In this document: piece after piece, positions 9,343 through 17,500 of the stretch
How positions within the stretch are numbered: the stretch's first letter is position 1
Layout: each line of letters starts with the position of its first letter
Source of the DNA: JAVVHH01 sp965199585
GTDB taxonomy: Bacteria; Pseudomonadota; Alphaproteobacteria; Acetobacterales; Acetobacteraceae
DNA: 64,000 nucleotides
Direction of reading: 5' to 3'
Assembly: GCA_965199585.1 (NCBI GenBank)
Contig: CBDASI010000002.1
Coordinates: forward strand, 3,348,001-3,412,000
The notes under the pieces: model-generated
Seen by the model: only the letters and a program-made list of their open reading frames with translations
Told to the model about the DNA's origin: nothing
The model's database searches: none
Position numbers and translations under genes: made by a program

Positions 9343-9402
9343 TCATCGACCCGGAAAGGCACCCCACGTGTGAATTACCCGTGTTGACGCACAGGCGCGG
9401 CG

Positions 9403-9431
9403 CATATGACTGATCCGCATGTAAAATACAA
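9403..9431 (-). promoter_or_regulatory. Candidate sigma-70-type promoter of the rpsB operon
   Basis: On the minus strand TTGTAT (9431-9426) and CATATG (9408-9403) are separated by exactly 17 bases. Each box matches only three of six consensus positions, so the call rests on spacing and place. It would give an rpsB leader of about 120 bases that includes the hairpin at 9296-9342. Confidence 0.3.
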
Positions 9432-9477
9432 GGTCCGCCGGTGGACGCGCAGGCACCAGTGGCAGTAGCGTCCAATC

Positions 9478-9483
9478 TATAAA
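9478..9483 (+). promoter_or_regulatory. Candidate -10 box of the LOV gene
   Basis: TATAAA lies 17 bases before the preferred ATG at 9501. No good -35 hexamer is present at the usual distance. If real, it would place the ATG at 9483 inside the promoter and support the later start. Confidence 0.25.
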
Positions 9484-9500
9484 TGAGTGGGGAAAACGAC

Positions 9501-10115
9501 ATGGCGGGCCAGAATACCGAGCGCGGCTTGCTCCTCAACGGTCTGCTCGCCGCGATCCGCCTCAGCGCCGAGCCGATGGTGGTGAGCGATCCGCATCAGC
9601 TCGACAACCCCATCATCGCCGTCAACAAGCCGTTCGAGCAGCTGACGCTCTATTCGGAGAGCGAGCTGAGCGGCCGCAATTGCCGCTTCCTGCAAGGCGA
9701 GGAGACGGACCGCGACTCGGTCCGCCAACTCGGCACCACGCTTCGCCGCGGTAATGGCTGCGTGCAGTTCCTGACAAACTACCGCAAAGACGGCAGCAGC
9801 TTCTATAATCTGCTGTTCATCTCGCCGGTGCACGGTCACGACGGTCAGCTGCACTTCTTCTTCGCCAGCCAATACAACCTCAACGCCGAGGGCGCGACGA
9901 CGCCGAACGAGTTTCCGATCGGCCCGGCCTACATGCCGGAGGGCCAGCAGACCGAGTTCCGGCTGCTGCTGCTCGACATCGCCCATGAGGTCGCCACCGC
10001 CCAGAGCACCGACTCGCTGCCGATCCGCGTCCGCGCGCTCGAGGCCGCCTTGTCCGCGTCGCGCGAGATCGCCACAATGTCGACCCGGCTCAAGCCCGGC
10101 TCGGTGCCGTTCTAG
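9501..10115 (+). CDS. Short LOV-domain blue-light photoreceptor
   Basis: Flavin-binding PAS protein of the LOV type. The canonical GRNCRFLQG motif carries the photoactive Cys (residue 61 from this start), followed by the family residues DRDSVRQL, NYRKDGSSFYNLLFISPV and a Phe/Gln-containing final strand ending ASQYNLN. No kinase, HTH or GGDEF output is attached: the 204-residue chain ends in two helices, so it is a 'short LOV' that would signal by dimer change or a partner. An earlier ATG at 9483 is possible, but GGGGA lies seven bases ahead of 9501. It is divergent from rpsB and 11 bases upstream of an SDR on the same strand. Confidence 0.88.
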   Translation: MAGQNTERGLLLNGLLAAIRLSAEPMVVSDPHQLDNPIIAVNKPFEQLTLYSESELSGRNCRFLQGEETDRDSVRQLGTTLRRGNGCVQFLTNYRKDGSSFYNLLFISPVHGHDGQLHFFFASQYNLNAEGATTPNEFPIGPAYMPEGQQTEFRLLLLDIAHEVATAQSTDSLPIRVRALEAALSASREIATMSTRLKPGSVPF

Positions 10116-10126
10116 CAGCGGCCCCG

Positions 10127-10873
10127 ATGAACCAGCTCGATCTGCGCGGCCGCGTCGCCGTGGTCACCGGCGGTGCCCGCGGAATCGGCCGGGCGATCGC
10201 CGAGCGCATGCTCGCCTCCGGCGCCAGCGTCGCGCTGTGGGATCGCGATGGCGACCAGGCGCGCGAGACCGCCGCCGCCCTGGGCGACCGCGCCAGCGCG
10301 CATGTGGTGGACCAGACCGACGAGGCCGCCATCCGTGCCGCCACCGGCGCAACCCTCGCCCGGCACGGTCGGGTCGACATCCTGGTCAACAATGCCGGCA
10401 TCACCGGCGGCAACGCGCCGACCTGGGAGCTACCGAGCCGGGAATGGCGGACCGTGCTCGAGGTCAACCTGATCGGGCCCTACCTCGTCACCTCCGCTTT
10501 GCTGCCGCAGATGATCGCCGCGGGCTACGGCCGCGTCGTGAACATCGCCTCCGTCGCCGGCAAGGAGGGCAACCCGAACGCGAGCCACTACAGCGCCAGC
10601 AAGGCCGGCCTGATCTCGCTCACTAAATCGCTCGGCAAGGAATTGGTCGGCAGCGGCGTCCTGGTCAATTGCGTGACCCCGGCGGCGGCGAAGACCGAGT
10701 TGTTCGCGCAGATGAACGAGGCGCAGATCGCCTACATGCTGGCGAAGATCCCGATGGGTCGCTTTGTCAGGGTGGAGGAGATCGCCGCGCTGGCCTGCTG
10801 GCTCGCCACCGAGGACTGCTCGTTCAGCACCGGCGGCGTGTTCGACGTCAGCGGCGGGCGCGCGACCTACTAG
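10127..10873 (+). CDS. SDR family NAD(P)-dependent oxidoreductase
   Basis: Classical short-chain dehydrogenase of 248 residues, similar in layout to 3-oxoacyl-ACP reductases. The cofactor motif TGGARGIG is at 14-21, NNAG at 88-91, and the catalytic Ser142, Tyr155 and Lys159 (YSASK) are all present; D39 and D41 after the second strand suggest NAD rather than NADP. The substrate cannot be told from sequence. It starts 11 bases after the LOV gene, which suggests co-transcription. Its 3' end overlaps the convergent lipoprotein gene by 26 bases. Confidence 0.88.
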   Translation: MNQLDLRGRVAVVTGGARGIGRAIAERMLASGASVALWDRDGDQARETAAALGDRASAHVVDQTDEAAIRAATGATLARHGRVDILVNNAGITGGNAPTWELPSREWRTVLEVNLIGPYLVTSALLPQMIAAGYGRVVNIASVAGKEGNPNASHYSASKAGLISLTKSLGKELVGSGVLVNCVTPAAAKTELFAQMNEAQIAYMLAKIPMGRFVRVEEIAALACWLATEDCSFSTGGVFDVSGGRATY

Positions 10874-11939
10874 CGGGACGCGCCGGCGCTGCCGCCAGCG
10901 GCCGGTCGTAACGCGCTTTTAAGGCAGCGGCGACGTCCTGCTCTGCCTCAGCGGCGCGCGGCACATAGGCGCCCAGCCCGAAGAAGTCATGCGTGACACC
11001 ACCGTATTGCCGTAAATCGACCCGCGTTCCCGCCTGCTGCAGGTTCGCCGCCAGCGTCTCGGCCTCCGAGCGCGACGGGTCGAGCTCGGCGACCACGACC
11101 GTCGTCGCCGGCATCCCGGCGAGGTCACGCCGCGCGACCAGGTCGATGCGCGGGTCGGCCAAGTTGTCCGGCGCATACTGGTTCTGCGCCCACCGTACCG
11201 TCGCGCGGGTCAGCGGCGGCATTCTGCCGTAGGTGCTCATGCTTGGAGTGTTGGTCGCGGTGCCAGCCCAGGGTGAGATCAGCAGCAGCCCGTCGGGCAG
11301 CGGCACGTTGCGGTCCCGCGCCATCAGCGCCGTCGAGAGCGCCAGGTTGGCGCCGGGCCCCTCGCCGGCCAGCACCACTCGCGTCGGGTCCGCGCCCCAG
11401 CTGCGCATCTGTCCGCGAGCCCATTGATAGGCCGCCAGAGCGTCGTCATGGATCGCCGGAAACTGCGCTTCAGGCGCCAGGCGCGGTCGCAATGTGACGA
11501 CGACCCAGCCGGTGCGGATGGAGAGCTGCCGCGCGGTCTCGTCAGCGTCAGCATCGCGCCGTGTCGCCCAGGTGCCGCCCGGGAAATAGACGATGATCGG
11601 CGTATTCTTGGCCAAGGCCGGCCGATACAACGTGGCGCCGATCGACCCGGCCGCCCCGCTCGCCGCCGGCTGGCTGAACTGGCTCACCTCGATGCCGGGC
11701 GACGGCAATCCCTGCACGTTGTAGATAGCGTGCCCCGCCTCGACCAGGCTCGGCACGTCGCGGGCCTCCTGCAAGCTGACCGACGACCGCTCTTTGGCGT
11801 TCATCGCGACCCGTTCGCTGAGGATATCCGACATCTCCGGCGTCGGCGTGCCCGCGCCAGCCCGGTTGGATGCATCGCAACCCGATAAGGCCAGCGCGGC
11901 AGCGGCTGGAAGAACGAAGAGGAAAGGGAAGCGGTGCAT
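10848..11939 (-). CDS. Esterase-fold lipoprotein lacking the catalytic serine
   Basis: A 363-residue protein with a type II signal peptide and lipobox LSGC (Cys21). Residues 100-345 follow the alpha/beta hydrolase fold of the HSL/BD-FAE-like group: an oxyanion-region YFPGGTW at 118-124 and the late acid and His (D288 in AELDPSRSEAE, H317 in GVTHDFF). At the nucleophile elbow, where relatives have GDSAG, it reads GEGPG (192-196), so the catalytic Ser is Gly194. I confirmed this in the nucleotides. It is therefore probably inactive as a serine esterase and may be a binding protein. The C-terminus is a basic, alanine/proline-rich tail. Confidence 0.8.
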   Translation of the reverse strand: MHRFPFLFVLPAAAALALSGCDASNRAGAGTPTPEMSDILSERVAMNAKERSSVSLQEARDVPSLVEAGHAIYNVQGLPSPGIEVSQFSQPAASGAAGSIGATLYRPALAKNTPIIVYFPGGTWATRRDADADETARQLSIRTGWVVVTLRPRLAPEAQFPAIHDDALAAYQWARGQMRSWGADPTRVVLAGEGPGANLALSTALMARDRNVPLPDGLLLISPWAGTATNTPSMSTYGRMPPLTRATVRWAQNQYAPDNLADPRIDLVARRDLAGMPATTVVVAELDPSRSEAETLAANLQQAGTRVDLRQYGGVTHDFFGLGAYVPRAAEAEQDVAAALKARYDRPLAAAPARPASRSRARR

Positions 11940-11996
11940 CGAAAAACCGGGTTGTGAGCGCCGCTACCCTGCCGCGTCAGGCTCAGAGGGACAAGT

Positions 11997-12152
11997 CTAG
12001 TTCAAGCCGCGCAGCTGCATCGGCGTGGCCGGCTCGGGCAGATCGTTGCCCGGCGGATCGCCCAGCGGCGGCACGTCGCCCGGCGGCGGCTCGTCCACGG
12101 GCACGGGGACGGGGGACGGCTGCGGGACCGGCTCTGGCATCTGTGCATGCAT
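11997..12152 (-). CDS. Small proline-rich protein (51 aa)
   Basis: A 51-codon frame starting at ATG 12150-12152, eight bases after AGGAG, and ending TAG. The product is about one third proline with acidic residues, alternating Pro-Glu, Pro-Val and Gly-Asp-Pro-Pro units, and has no signal peptide, membrane segment or cysteine. I do not recognise a function. The good ribosome site and compact length favour a real gene; low complexity is the argument against. It lies between the lipoprotein gene and a divergent unit. Confidence 0.5.
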   Translation of the reverse strand: MHAQMPEPVPQPSPVPVPVDEPPPGDVPPLGDPPGNDLPEPATPMQLRGLN

Positions 12153-12276
12153 CGTACCTGCTCCTGATGGTTCGGGTTGTGCGGGATCAACGCCGGAGCG
12201 GCAAACGTGTTTCGGCTTTATTAACGTTCACCTACGCTTGACCTTGAGGCGATAGGAAAACTAGCTTACGTGCATC

Positions 12277-12291
12277 GAACAGAACGGGAAC
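12277..12291 (+). promoter_or_regulatory. Candidate LexA (SOS) box
   Basis: GAAC at 12277-12280 and GAAC at 12288-12291 are separated by exactly seven bases. GAAC-N7-GAAC is the reverse complement of the direct-repeat LexA box GTTC-N7-GTTC known from alphaproteobacteria. It ends seven bases before the GTG of the next gene, a position where bound repressor would block expression. The motif has only eight fixed bases, so chance occurrence is possible. Confidence 0.5.
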
Positions 12292-12298
12292 AAAGTCC

Positions 12299-12490
12299 GT
12301 GACCCCGACACCAGACGATGCCCTCGCCGCCGATATCTCGCACTTCCGCCACGTCATCTACGTCGTTCGTGGCCGACCCGGTCAGAACGATCGGCCCGCC
12401 TTGCCTGCCGGTCATCCCGTCAGTTGGGGCGCGATCACCGACGGCACCGTGCTCGATCACGCAACCTATCCGTTCCCGGTGTTCAATTGA
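12299..12490 (+). CDS. Hypothetical protein (63 aa), first gene of the LexA-box unit
   Basis: Opens with GTG and encodes 63 residues that I do not recognise. The first half is acidic (TPDDALAADISHF) followed by a short beta-like stretch (HVIYVVRG) and an Ala/Pro-rich, then hydrophobic tail ending in Phe-Asn. No signal peptide or membrane helix. Its stop TGA overlaps a TTG that would start the next gene, so the two are probably translated together. Confidence 0.5.
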   Translation: MTPTPDDALAADISHFRHVIYVVRGRPGQNDRPALPAGHPVSWGAITDGTVLDHATYPFPVFN

Positions 12491-13011
12491 TCAACCCGCA
12501 CACGCCGGACGGCCTGCCGGCCAACGCCGCCTGGGTCATCGCCCGCCTCGAGGAGGCCGGGGTCGCCCTGCTCGCCTTGCCCAATACCGGCCGGAGCACG
12601 CGGCTGGCGCAGGGCGGCATGGAGTGGATCCACAGCGCCGCCGAGAGCTACGGCGCCGCCAAAACCAAGCTTCGGCCCGCCCCGCCGAGCGCGGCGCACA
12701 TCACGCGGATGGACCAGACCTACCGCTGGATCTCACGCATCCCGGAAGACAAATACGTGCTGCGTCGGGTCGTCGGGGCGCGTAGTTTGGTTAACCCGAT
12801 GACCGGCCGACATCTGTACAGCTGGCGTCGTCTCGGCACCGCGGTCGGCGCGGACCACAAGGCCGTGCAACGCTGGCACGCGCAGGGGATCGACCTGATC
12901 GTCGCCCTCCTGAACGGTGCCCCCGCCGACTATCAACCGGCGCGCTCCTGCGCCACCCTTGCCCGGCTACGGGCCGCGAGCCCAAGCCTGGGCTTTCGCG
13001 CCAGTGCCTAG
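12487..13011 (+). CDS. DUF6362-like protein, phage-associated type
   Basis: The frame is open further 5', but similarity to the DUF6362 pattern starts at the TTG (12487-12489) that overlaps the preceding stop, giving 174 residues. The N-terminal part (WVIARLEEAGVALLALP) precedes a segment with a Trp-containing helix (MEWIHSAAESYG), MDQTYRWISRI, and a C-terminal helix-turn-helix-like region with WRRLGTAVGADHKAVQRWHA. In known genomes this family is often carried by prophages and resembles a small DNA-binding protein. The family call is from memory of the pattern. No other phage genes are adjacent. Confidence 0.6.
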   Translation: MINPHTPDGLPANAAWVIARLEEAGVALLALPNTGRSTRLAQGGMEWIHSAAESYGAAKTKLRPAPPSAAHITRMDQTYRWISRIPEDKYVLRRVVGARSLVNPMTGRHLYSWRRLGTAVGADHKAVQRWHAQGIDLIVALLNGAPADYQPARSCATLARLRAASPSLGFRASA

Positions 13012-13424
13012 CGGAGCACGAGCGCCGTTTGGCGTAGGCGCTGCGTCATCGTGAGCGCGCCGACGCCAGCCACCGCAAGCGCCAGCACCCAGCTCCCGTT
13101 GCTCTCGGTCGTCAGGTCGATCCCGCCGACCAAGAACAGGAACAGCGCCGATACCCAGAAAAGGGCGGCTTTGCCCCGGCCACCACGCCGGATCACGCTG
13201 ACCGCCAGCACGACGAACGTCGCGTAGATCCCGATCGCCAATGCCCGTACCAAGTCGCGGCCCATCAGCGACAGATCGCCGATCGTCTCACCGATCCGCC
13301 ACACCGCCACATGGACGCTGTCGACGACGCGGAACAGGAAATATTGCGGCCCGATCCAGTAGGCCAGTGCCGCTAGTCCCAGCCCGACCACCCAGGCGAT
13401 CACCACCGGATCACGTCGCTGCAT
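13008..13424 (-). CDS. Hypothetical inner-membrane protein (138 aa)
   Basis: Four or five hydrophobic segments (about residues 8-26, 58-78, 84-104 and 108-126) separated by short basic loops; no recognisable domain. A GTG at 13439 overlaps the stop of the upstream hydrolase, but AAGGAG in that overlap sits six bases before the ATG at 13424, which I prefer. It is the second gene after the esterase at 13436 and overlaps the convergent DUF6362-like gene by four bases. Confidence 0.7.
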   Translation of the reverse strand: MQRRDPVVIAWVVGLGLAALAYWIGPQYFLFRVVDSVHVAVWRIGETIGDLSLMGRDLVRALAIGIYATFVVLAVSVIRRGGRGKAALFWVSALFLFLVGGIDLTTESNGSWVLALAVAGVGALTMTQRLRQTALVLR

Positions 13425-13435
13425 CATCCGCTCCT

Positions 13436-14335
13436 TCACGTCCGCGCTCCCCCTCGATCTTTGCCCACCGCCGCCGCCACCGCTTCCGCCAACCGGTCGA
13501 TCGCCTGCCGCGCCGCCGGCACCACGCCGGCGAAATCCGCAAAGCCATGCGGCAAAGTGGATTCCTCGAGTAGATGGGTCTTCACCCCCGCCTTTTGCAG
13601 GGCCGCCGCATACGCCCTTCCCTGATCGCGCAGCGGGTCGAACCCGGCCGTCATGATCACCGCCGGCGACGCGCCGCCGAGTTCAGCGCGGATCGGCGAC
13701 AGTCGTTCGTCGCCTGGATCCTGCTCCGCCGGAATCAGTAGTCGGGCACACTCGCGCATGCCCTCCGCCGTCAGCAAGTAGCCGTCGTAGAATGTGTTGA
13801 CGCTCGGATACAGCCCGTCCTGGTGCAGCATGTCGACCACGGGATACAGCAGCATCTGCAGCCCGGCGCTGCCATCGATCGCCAGCGCTGCCGCCAGATT
13901 CGCCCCGGCACTGTCCCCGCCGATCAGCCATGGCCCCTTGCCCTGATCCCGCGCCCAGCGCCAAGCCGCGGACGCGTCGTCGAAAGCGGCCGGGAACGGA
14001 TGCTCCGGCGCCAACCGGTAATCGACCGAGGTGATGCGCAACCGCGCCCGCGCCGATAGTCGGCGGCAGAGCGCGTCATGCGTGTCGAGACTGCCGAGGA
14101 TGAACCCGCCGCCGTGGAGGAACAGCATATCGGCCACCGCCGGCCCGCGCGGCTCATAGCGTCGCGCCGGGCGCCCGCCGGCATTGACGGACGTGACCCG
14201 GACCGAACGGTCCGGCTTCAGCCCGGTGACCGGCGGGGCCGACGCGTAGCGCTTGCGCAAGGCGCCGAGTTCGGCCGGGCCGCTGCGCCGGGTGCGGTTG
14301 GCGAAGCGGACGAGCGCGGACATCAGCGGGTCCAT
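13436..14335 (-). CDS. Alpha/beta hydrolase, HSL (hormone-sensitive lipase-like) family
   Basis: Carboxylesterase of about 299 residues from the ATG at 14335. It has the full HSL set: oxyanion-hole HGGGF at 74-78, nucleophile elbow GDSAG at 140-144 (Ser142), the acid in TAGFDPLRDQG and the His in LPHGFADF. An upstream ATG at 14428 would add 31 residues (AGALFGHPLKADGQT), possibly a poor export signal; neither start has a clear ribosome site, so the choice is open. The substrate is unknown. It contrasts with the nucleophile-less relative at 10848-11939. Confidence 0.85.
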   Translation of the reverse strand: MDPLMSALVRFANRTRRSGPAELGALRKRYASAPPVTGLKPDRSVRVTSVNAGGRPARRYEPRGPAVADMLFLHGGGFILGSLDTHDALCRRLSARARLRITSVDYRLAPEHPFPAAFDDASAAWRWARDQGKGPWLIGGDSAGANLAAALAIDGSAGLQMLLYPVVDMLHQDGLYPSVNTFYDGYLLTAEGMRECARLLIPAEQDPGDERLSPIRAELGGASPAVIMTAGFDPLRDQGRAYAAALQKAGVKTHLLEESTLPHGFADFAGVVPAARQAIDRLAEAVAAAVGKDRGGART

Positions 14336-14469
14336 GGTCTGACCGTCAGCCTTAAGCGGATGGCCGAACAAAGCGCCGGCTGCAAGCGCACTGCGCAACC
14401 AGGTTCGCTGGAAGTGATTGATCTGCATAGATTGTAGTCTACCGTGCCTCGAAGGTGCTGAAAACGTGC

Positions 14470-14491
14470 CAAACCAAGGGTTGATGGTTTG
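14470..14491. promoter_or_regulatory. Inverted repeat upstream of the Mfd-type gene
   Basis: CAAACCA (14470-14476) and TGGTTTG (14485-14491) form a perfect 7-bp inverted repeat with an 8-base spacer, in the roughly 200-base gap between the divergent esterase and Mfd-type genes. It could be an operator for either gene. The rest of that gap shows no ORF or RNA gene. Confidence 0.3.
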
Positions 14492-14533
14492 CGAACCAAG
14501 ACGATTTCGGGAGTCCAACAAACGCCTGAGACG

Positions 14534-17500
14534 ATGATTCCCGACCGCTCCGACCCGGCCCTCGCCTACGCGCTTCTGCAACAAGCCCGTCACTCCGGGC
14601 AACTCATCGCCATCCTGCGCGGTGCCGGCCGTCTCGACCGCATCGCGCGACTAGCCGCCGCGTTCGCCGGCGATGTCGACGTGCTTGTTCTGCCAGCGAA
14701 CGACGTCCTGCCATACGATCTCGTCCCGCCATCGCCGCACGCGGTCGGCCGCCGGGTCGCGGCACTCACGCGTTTGGCCACGCCCGCCACCGGCCCGCGG
14801 CTCCTGCTGACCAGCGCGACGGCGTCGCTGCAACGCGTCCGGCCTGCCGAAGTGTGGCAGGCCGCCGAGCTCTCGATCGCCCGCGGCGACCGCATCGATC
14901 GCGCTGCGCTGCGTGCGGCGCTGGCCGTCCGCGCCTATCATTGGGACGAGCGTGTCGACGAGCCCGGTGAAGCCGCCCTGCGCGGCCAGGTCATCGACAT
15001 CTTCCCCTCCGGCGATGTCGAGCCAGTCCGCCTGCATCTCGAGGGCGACGTGATCGAGTCCATCACCGGCATCGATCCGATCTCCCAGCGCAGCACCGCA
15101 CCCCGCAGCGACCTGAAGCTCCGCCCCGCCACCGAATTCCGCATCGACGCGGACGAACTTCCCGCCACCACCTCGTTGCTCGAGCCCGATGGGCGAAGCC
15201 AGCCCGTGTCGCAACACCTGCCGCGTCGGCTCCAGAGCATCTTTCAGGCCATGCCAGGCGCCGCGATCTATCGTGAACCGGACGTTCCGGACCGCTGGCG
15301 CAACGTCCGCGACGCCATCGACGACGCCTATGCCGCCGCCCTCAAGGCCGGCCGCGTCACCGGCGAGATCGGCGAACTGCCGCCCCCCGACAAGCTGTTC
15401 CTCACCGTCGACGACGCCAGCGCGGCCTGCGCCGGCGCCATCGACCTCGCCCCGGCCGACAGCACCGACCTGCCTGCACCCCACCGCGTCATCGACCTGA
15501 TCGCGGCGATCGACGCGGCCAAGGCCGACCGCGTCATCATCGCCGCACCGGGCAACGTCGACAGCGTCGCCAAGAGCCTGCGCCGCCGCGGCGTCGACGC
15601 CGTCGCTGCGACTGGCAGACCCGACATGACGCCCGGCAGCATCAGTGTCGTCGAGGCGGATCCGCTGAGCGGCCTACGGGCCCCGGGCTTGCTGATGCTG
15701 CCGATCGGCCCGTTGCTGCGGCCCAAGGCGTCCGCGACCCTGGCAACCTCGACCGACGCGCCACGCGTGGGCGACACGGTCGTCCATGTCGATCACGGCG
15801 TCTGCCGCCTGACCGGGCTGCGCCAAGTGGGTGACGAGGATCGTCTGGTGCTCGAATTCGCCGACCGGATCGAATTGCTGATCCCGCCCGTCATTTTCGA
15901 CCGCGTGTGGCGCTACGGCGACACCGGTAGCCATCTCGACCGCGCCGGCGGCACCGCATGGATGAAGCGGCGCGTGAAGATCGAGGCGGAGCTACAGAAT
16001 ACCGCCGTGCAGCTACAGGCCCGCATCGCCGCGCGTCAGGTCGCCACCGCGCCGACGATCCGGCCGGACGCGACCCGCTACGCCGTCGTCACCCGTCGCT
16101 TCCCCCATCCGCTCAGCAACGATCAGCGCGCCGCCATCCATGCCGTGCTGACCGACTTGGCGAGCGGGCACCCGACCGACCGCCTGCTGTGCGGCGATGT
16201 CGGCTACGGCAAGACCGAGGTCGCCGTCCGCGCCGCAGCCGCCGTCGCCGTCGCCGGCCATCAAGTCGCCGTGCTGGCGCCGACCTCCGTGCTGGCCCGG
16301 CAGCACCTGGCGGTGTTCCGCGCTCGCTTCGCCGGCACCGGACTGCGCGTCGAGGGCCTGATCCGCACTGAGGACGACGCCGACACACGCGCGACGCGGC
16401 GGGCCATCGCCGCCGGCGAGATCGCCATCGTCGTCGGCACCCACGGCCTCGTCTCGACCGAGTTCCACAATCTAGGCCTCACCATCATCGACGAGGAGCA
16501 GCGCTTCGGGGAAGACGACAAGGCCGCTCTCGGCAGTCTCGCCCCGCACGTGCTCGCCATGACCGCCACGCCGATCCCGCGCACGATGCAGGCGGCCTTG
16601 GTCGGGCTCCGCGAGGTCAGCATGCTGGCCACCCCGCCGCTAGCCCGGCAGCCGATCCGCACCTTTGTCTTGAGCTGGGACAACATCGTCGTGCGCGAGG
16701 CGCTGCTTCGTGAATCTCGACGCAAGGGCCAGAGCTTCATCGTCTGCCCCCGTATCTCCGACATCGCGCCGCTGCAGGCCGAGTTGGCATCGCTGGTGCC
16801 GGAACTCACCGTCTCCATCGCTCACGGACGCCTACCGCCCGACGCCTTGGAGGCCGCGATCGTCGACTTCGCCGCTGGCCAAGGCGACATCCTGATCGCC
16901 ACCGACATCATCGAGGCCGGGCTCGACATCCCGCGCGCCAATTTGATGATCGTCACCCATGCCGAGCGGTTCGGACTGGCGCAGCTGCATCAGCTACGCG
17001 GCCGCGTTGGCCGAGGGGGCCGGCGTGGCACGGCCTATCTCCTCACCGAGCCCGGCACGACGCTGACCGACGCCACCCAGCAGCGGCTGGTCACCATGCA
17101 GCAGCTATCGGCTCTCGGCGCCGGCGTGGAGATCAGCGCCGCCGACCTGAACCTGCGCGGCGCCGGCGACCTGTTCGGCGACCGCCAGGCCGGCCACGTC
17201 CGCGCCGTCGGCACCGAACTGTATCAACACCTTCTGCTCGAGGCCGTCTCGATGCAGCGGGGCGACCCGCCGCGTCGCCCCGCTGCCGATCTCCATGTCG
17301 AGCTGTCCGGCCGCATCCCGCAGGAATACGTGCCGGACGAGAACCTGCGCATCAGCCTGCTCCGCCGCATGTTCCGCTTGGAGGACCTGCCGAGTCTGCG
17401 TCAGTTCATCGACGAAGTGCAGGACCGTTTCGGCCCGCCGCCGCCGGAAGTCGAGGCGCTGCTGGAGATACAACGCCTGCGTCTGTTGGCCGAGATCATG

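Noticed and set aside
9386..9456. Imperfect direct repeats GACGC(A/G)CAGGC(G/A)C in the rpsB/LOV gap
   Set aside because: Two 13-base copies at 9386-9398 and 9444-9456 differ at two positions and are 58 bases apart; too weak in GC-rich DNA to call a site.
9483..9500. Upstream ATG as start of the LOV gene
   Set aside because: No ribosome site, and it overlaps a TATAAA box; the ATG at 9501 has GGGGA at good spacing.
12277..13011. Intact prophage or integrative element
   Set aside because: Only one phage-type family is present; there is no integrase, capsid, terminase, tRNA or attachment repeat, and flanking genes are ordinary.
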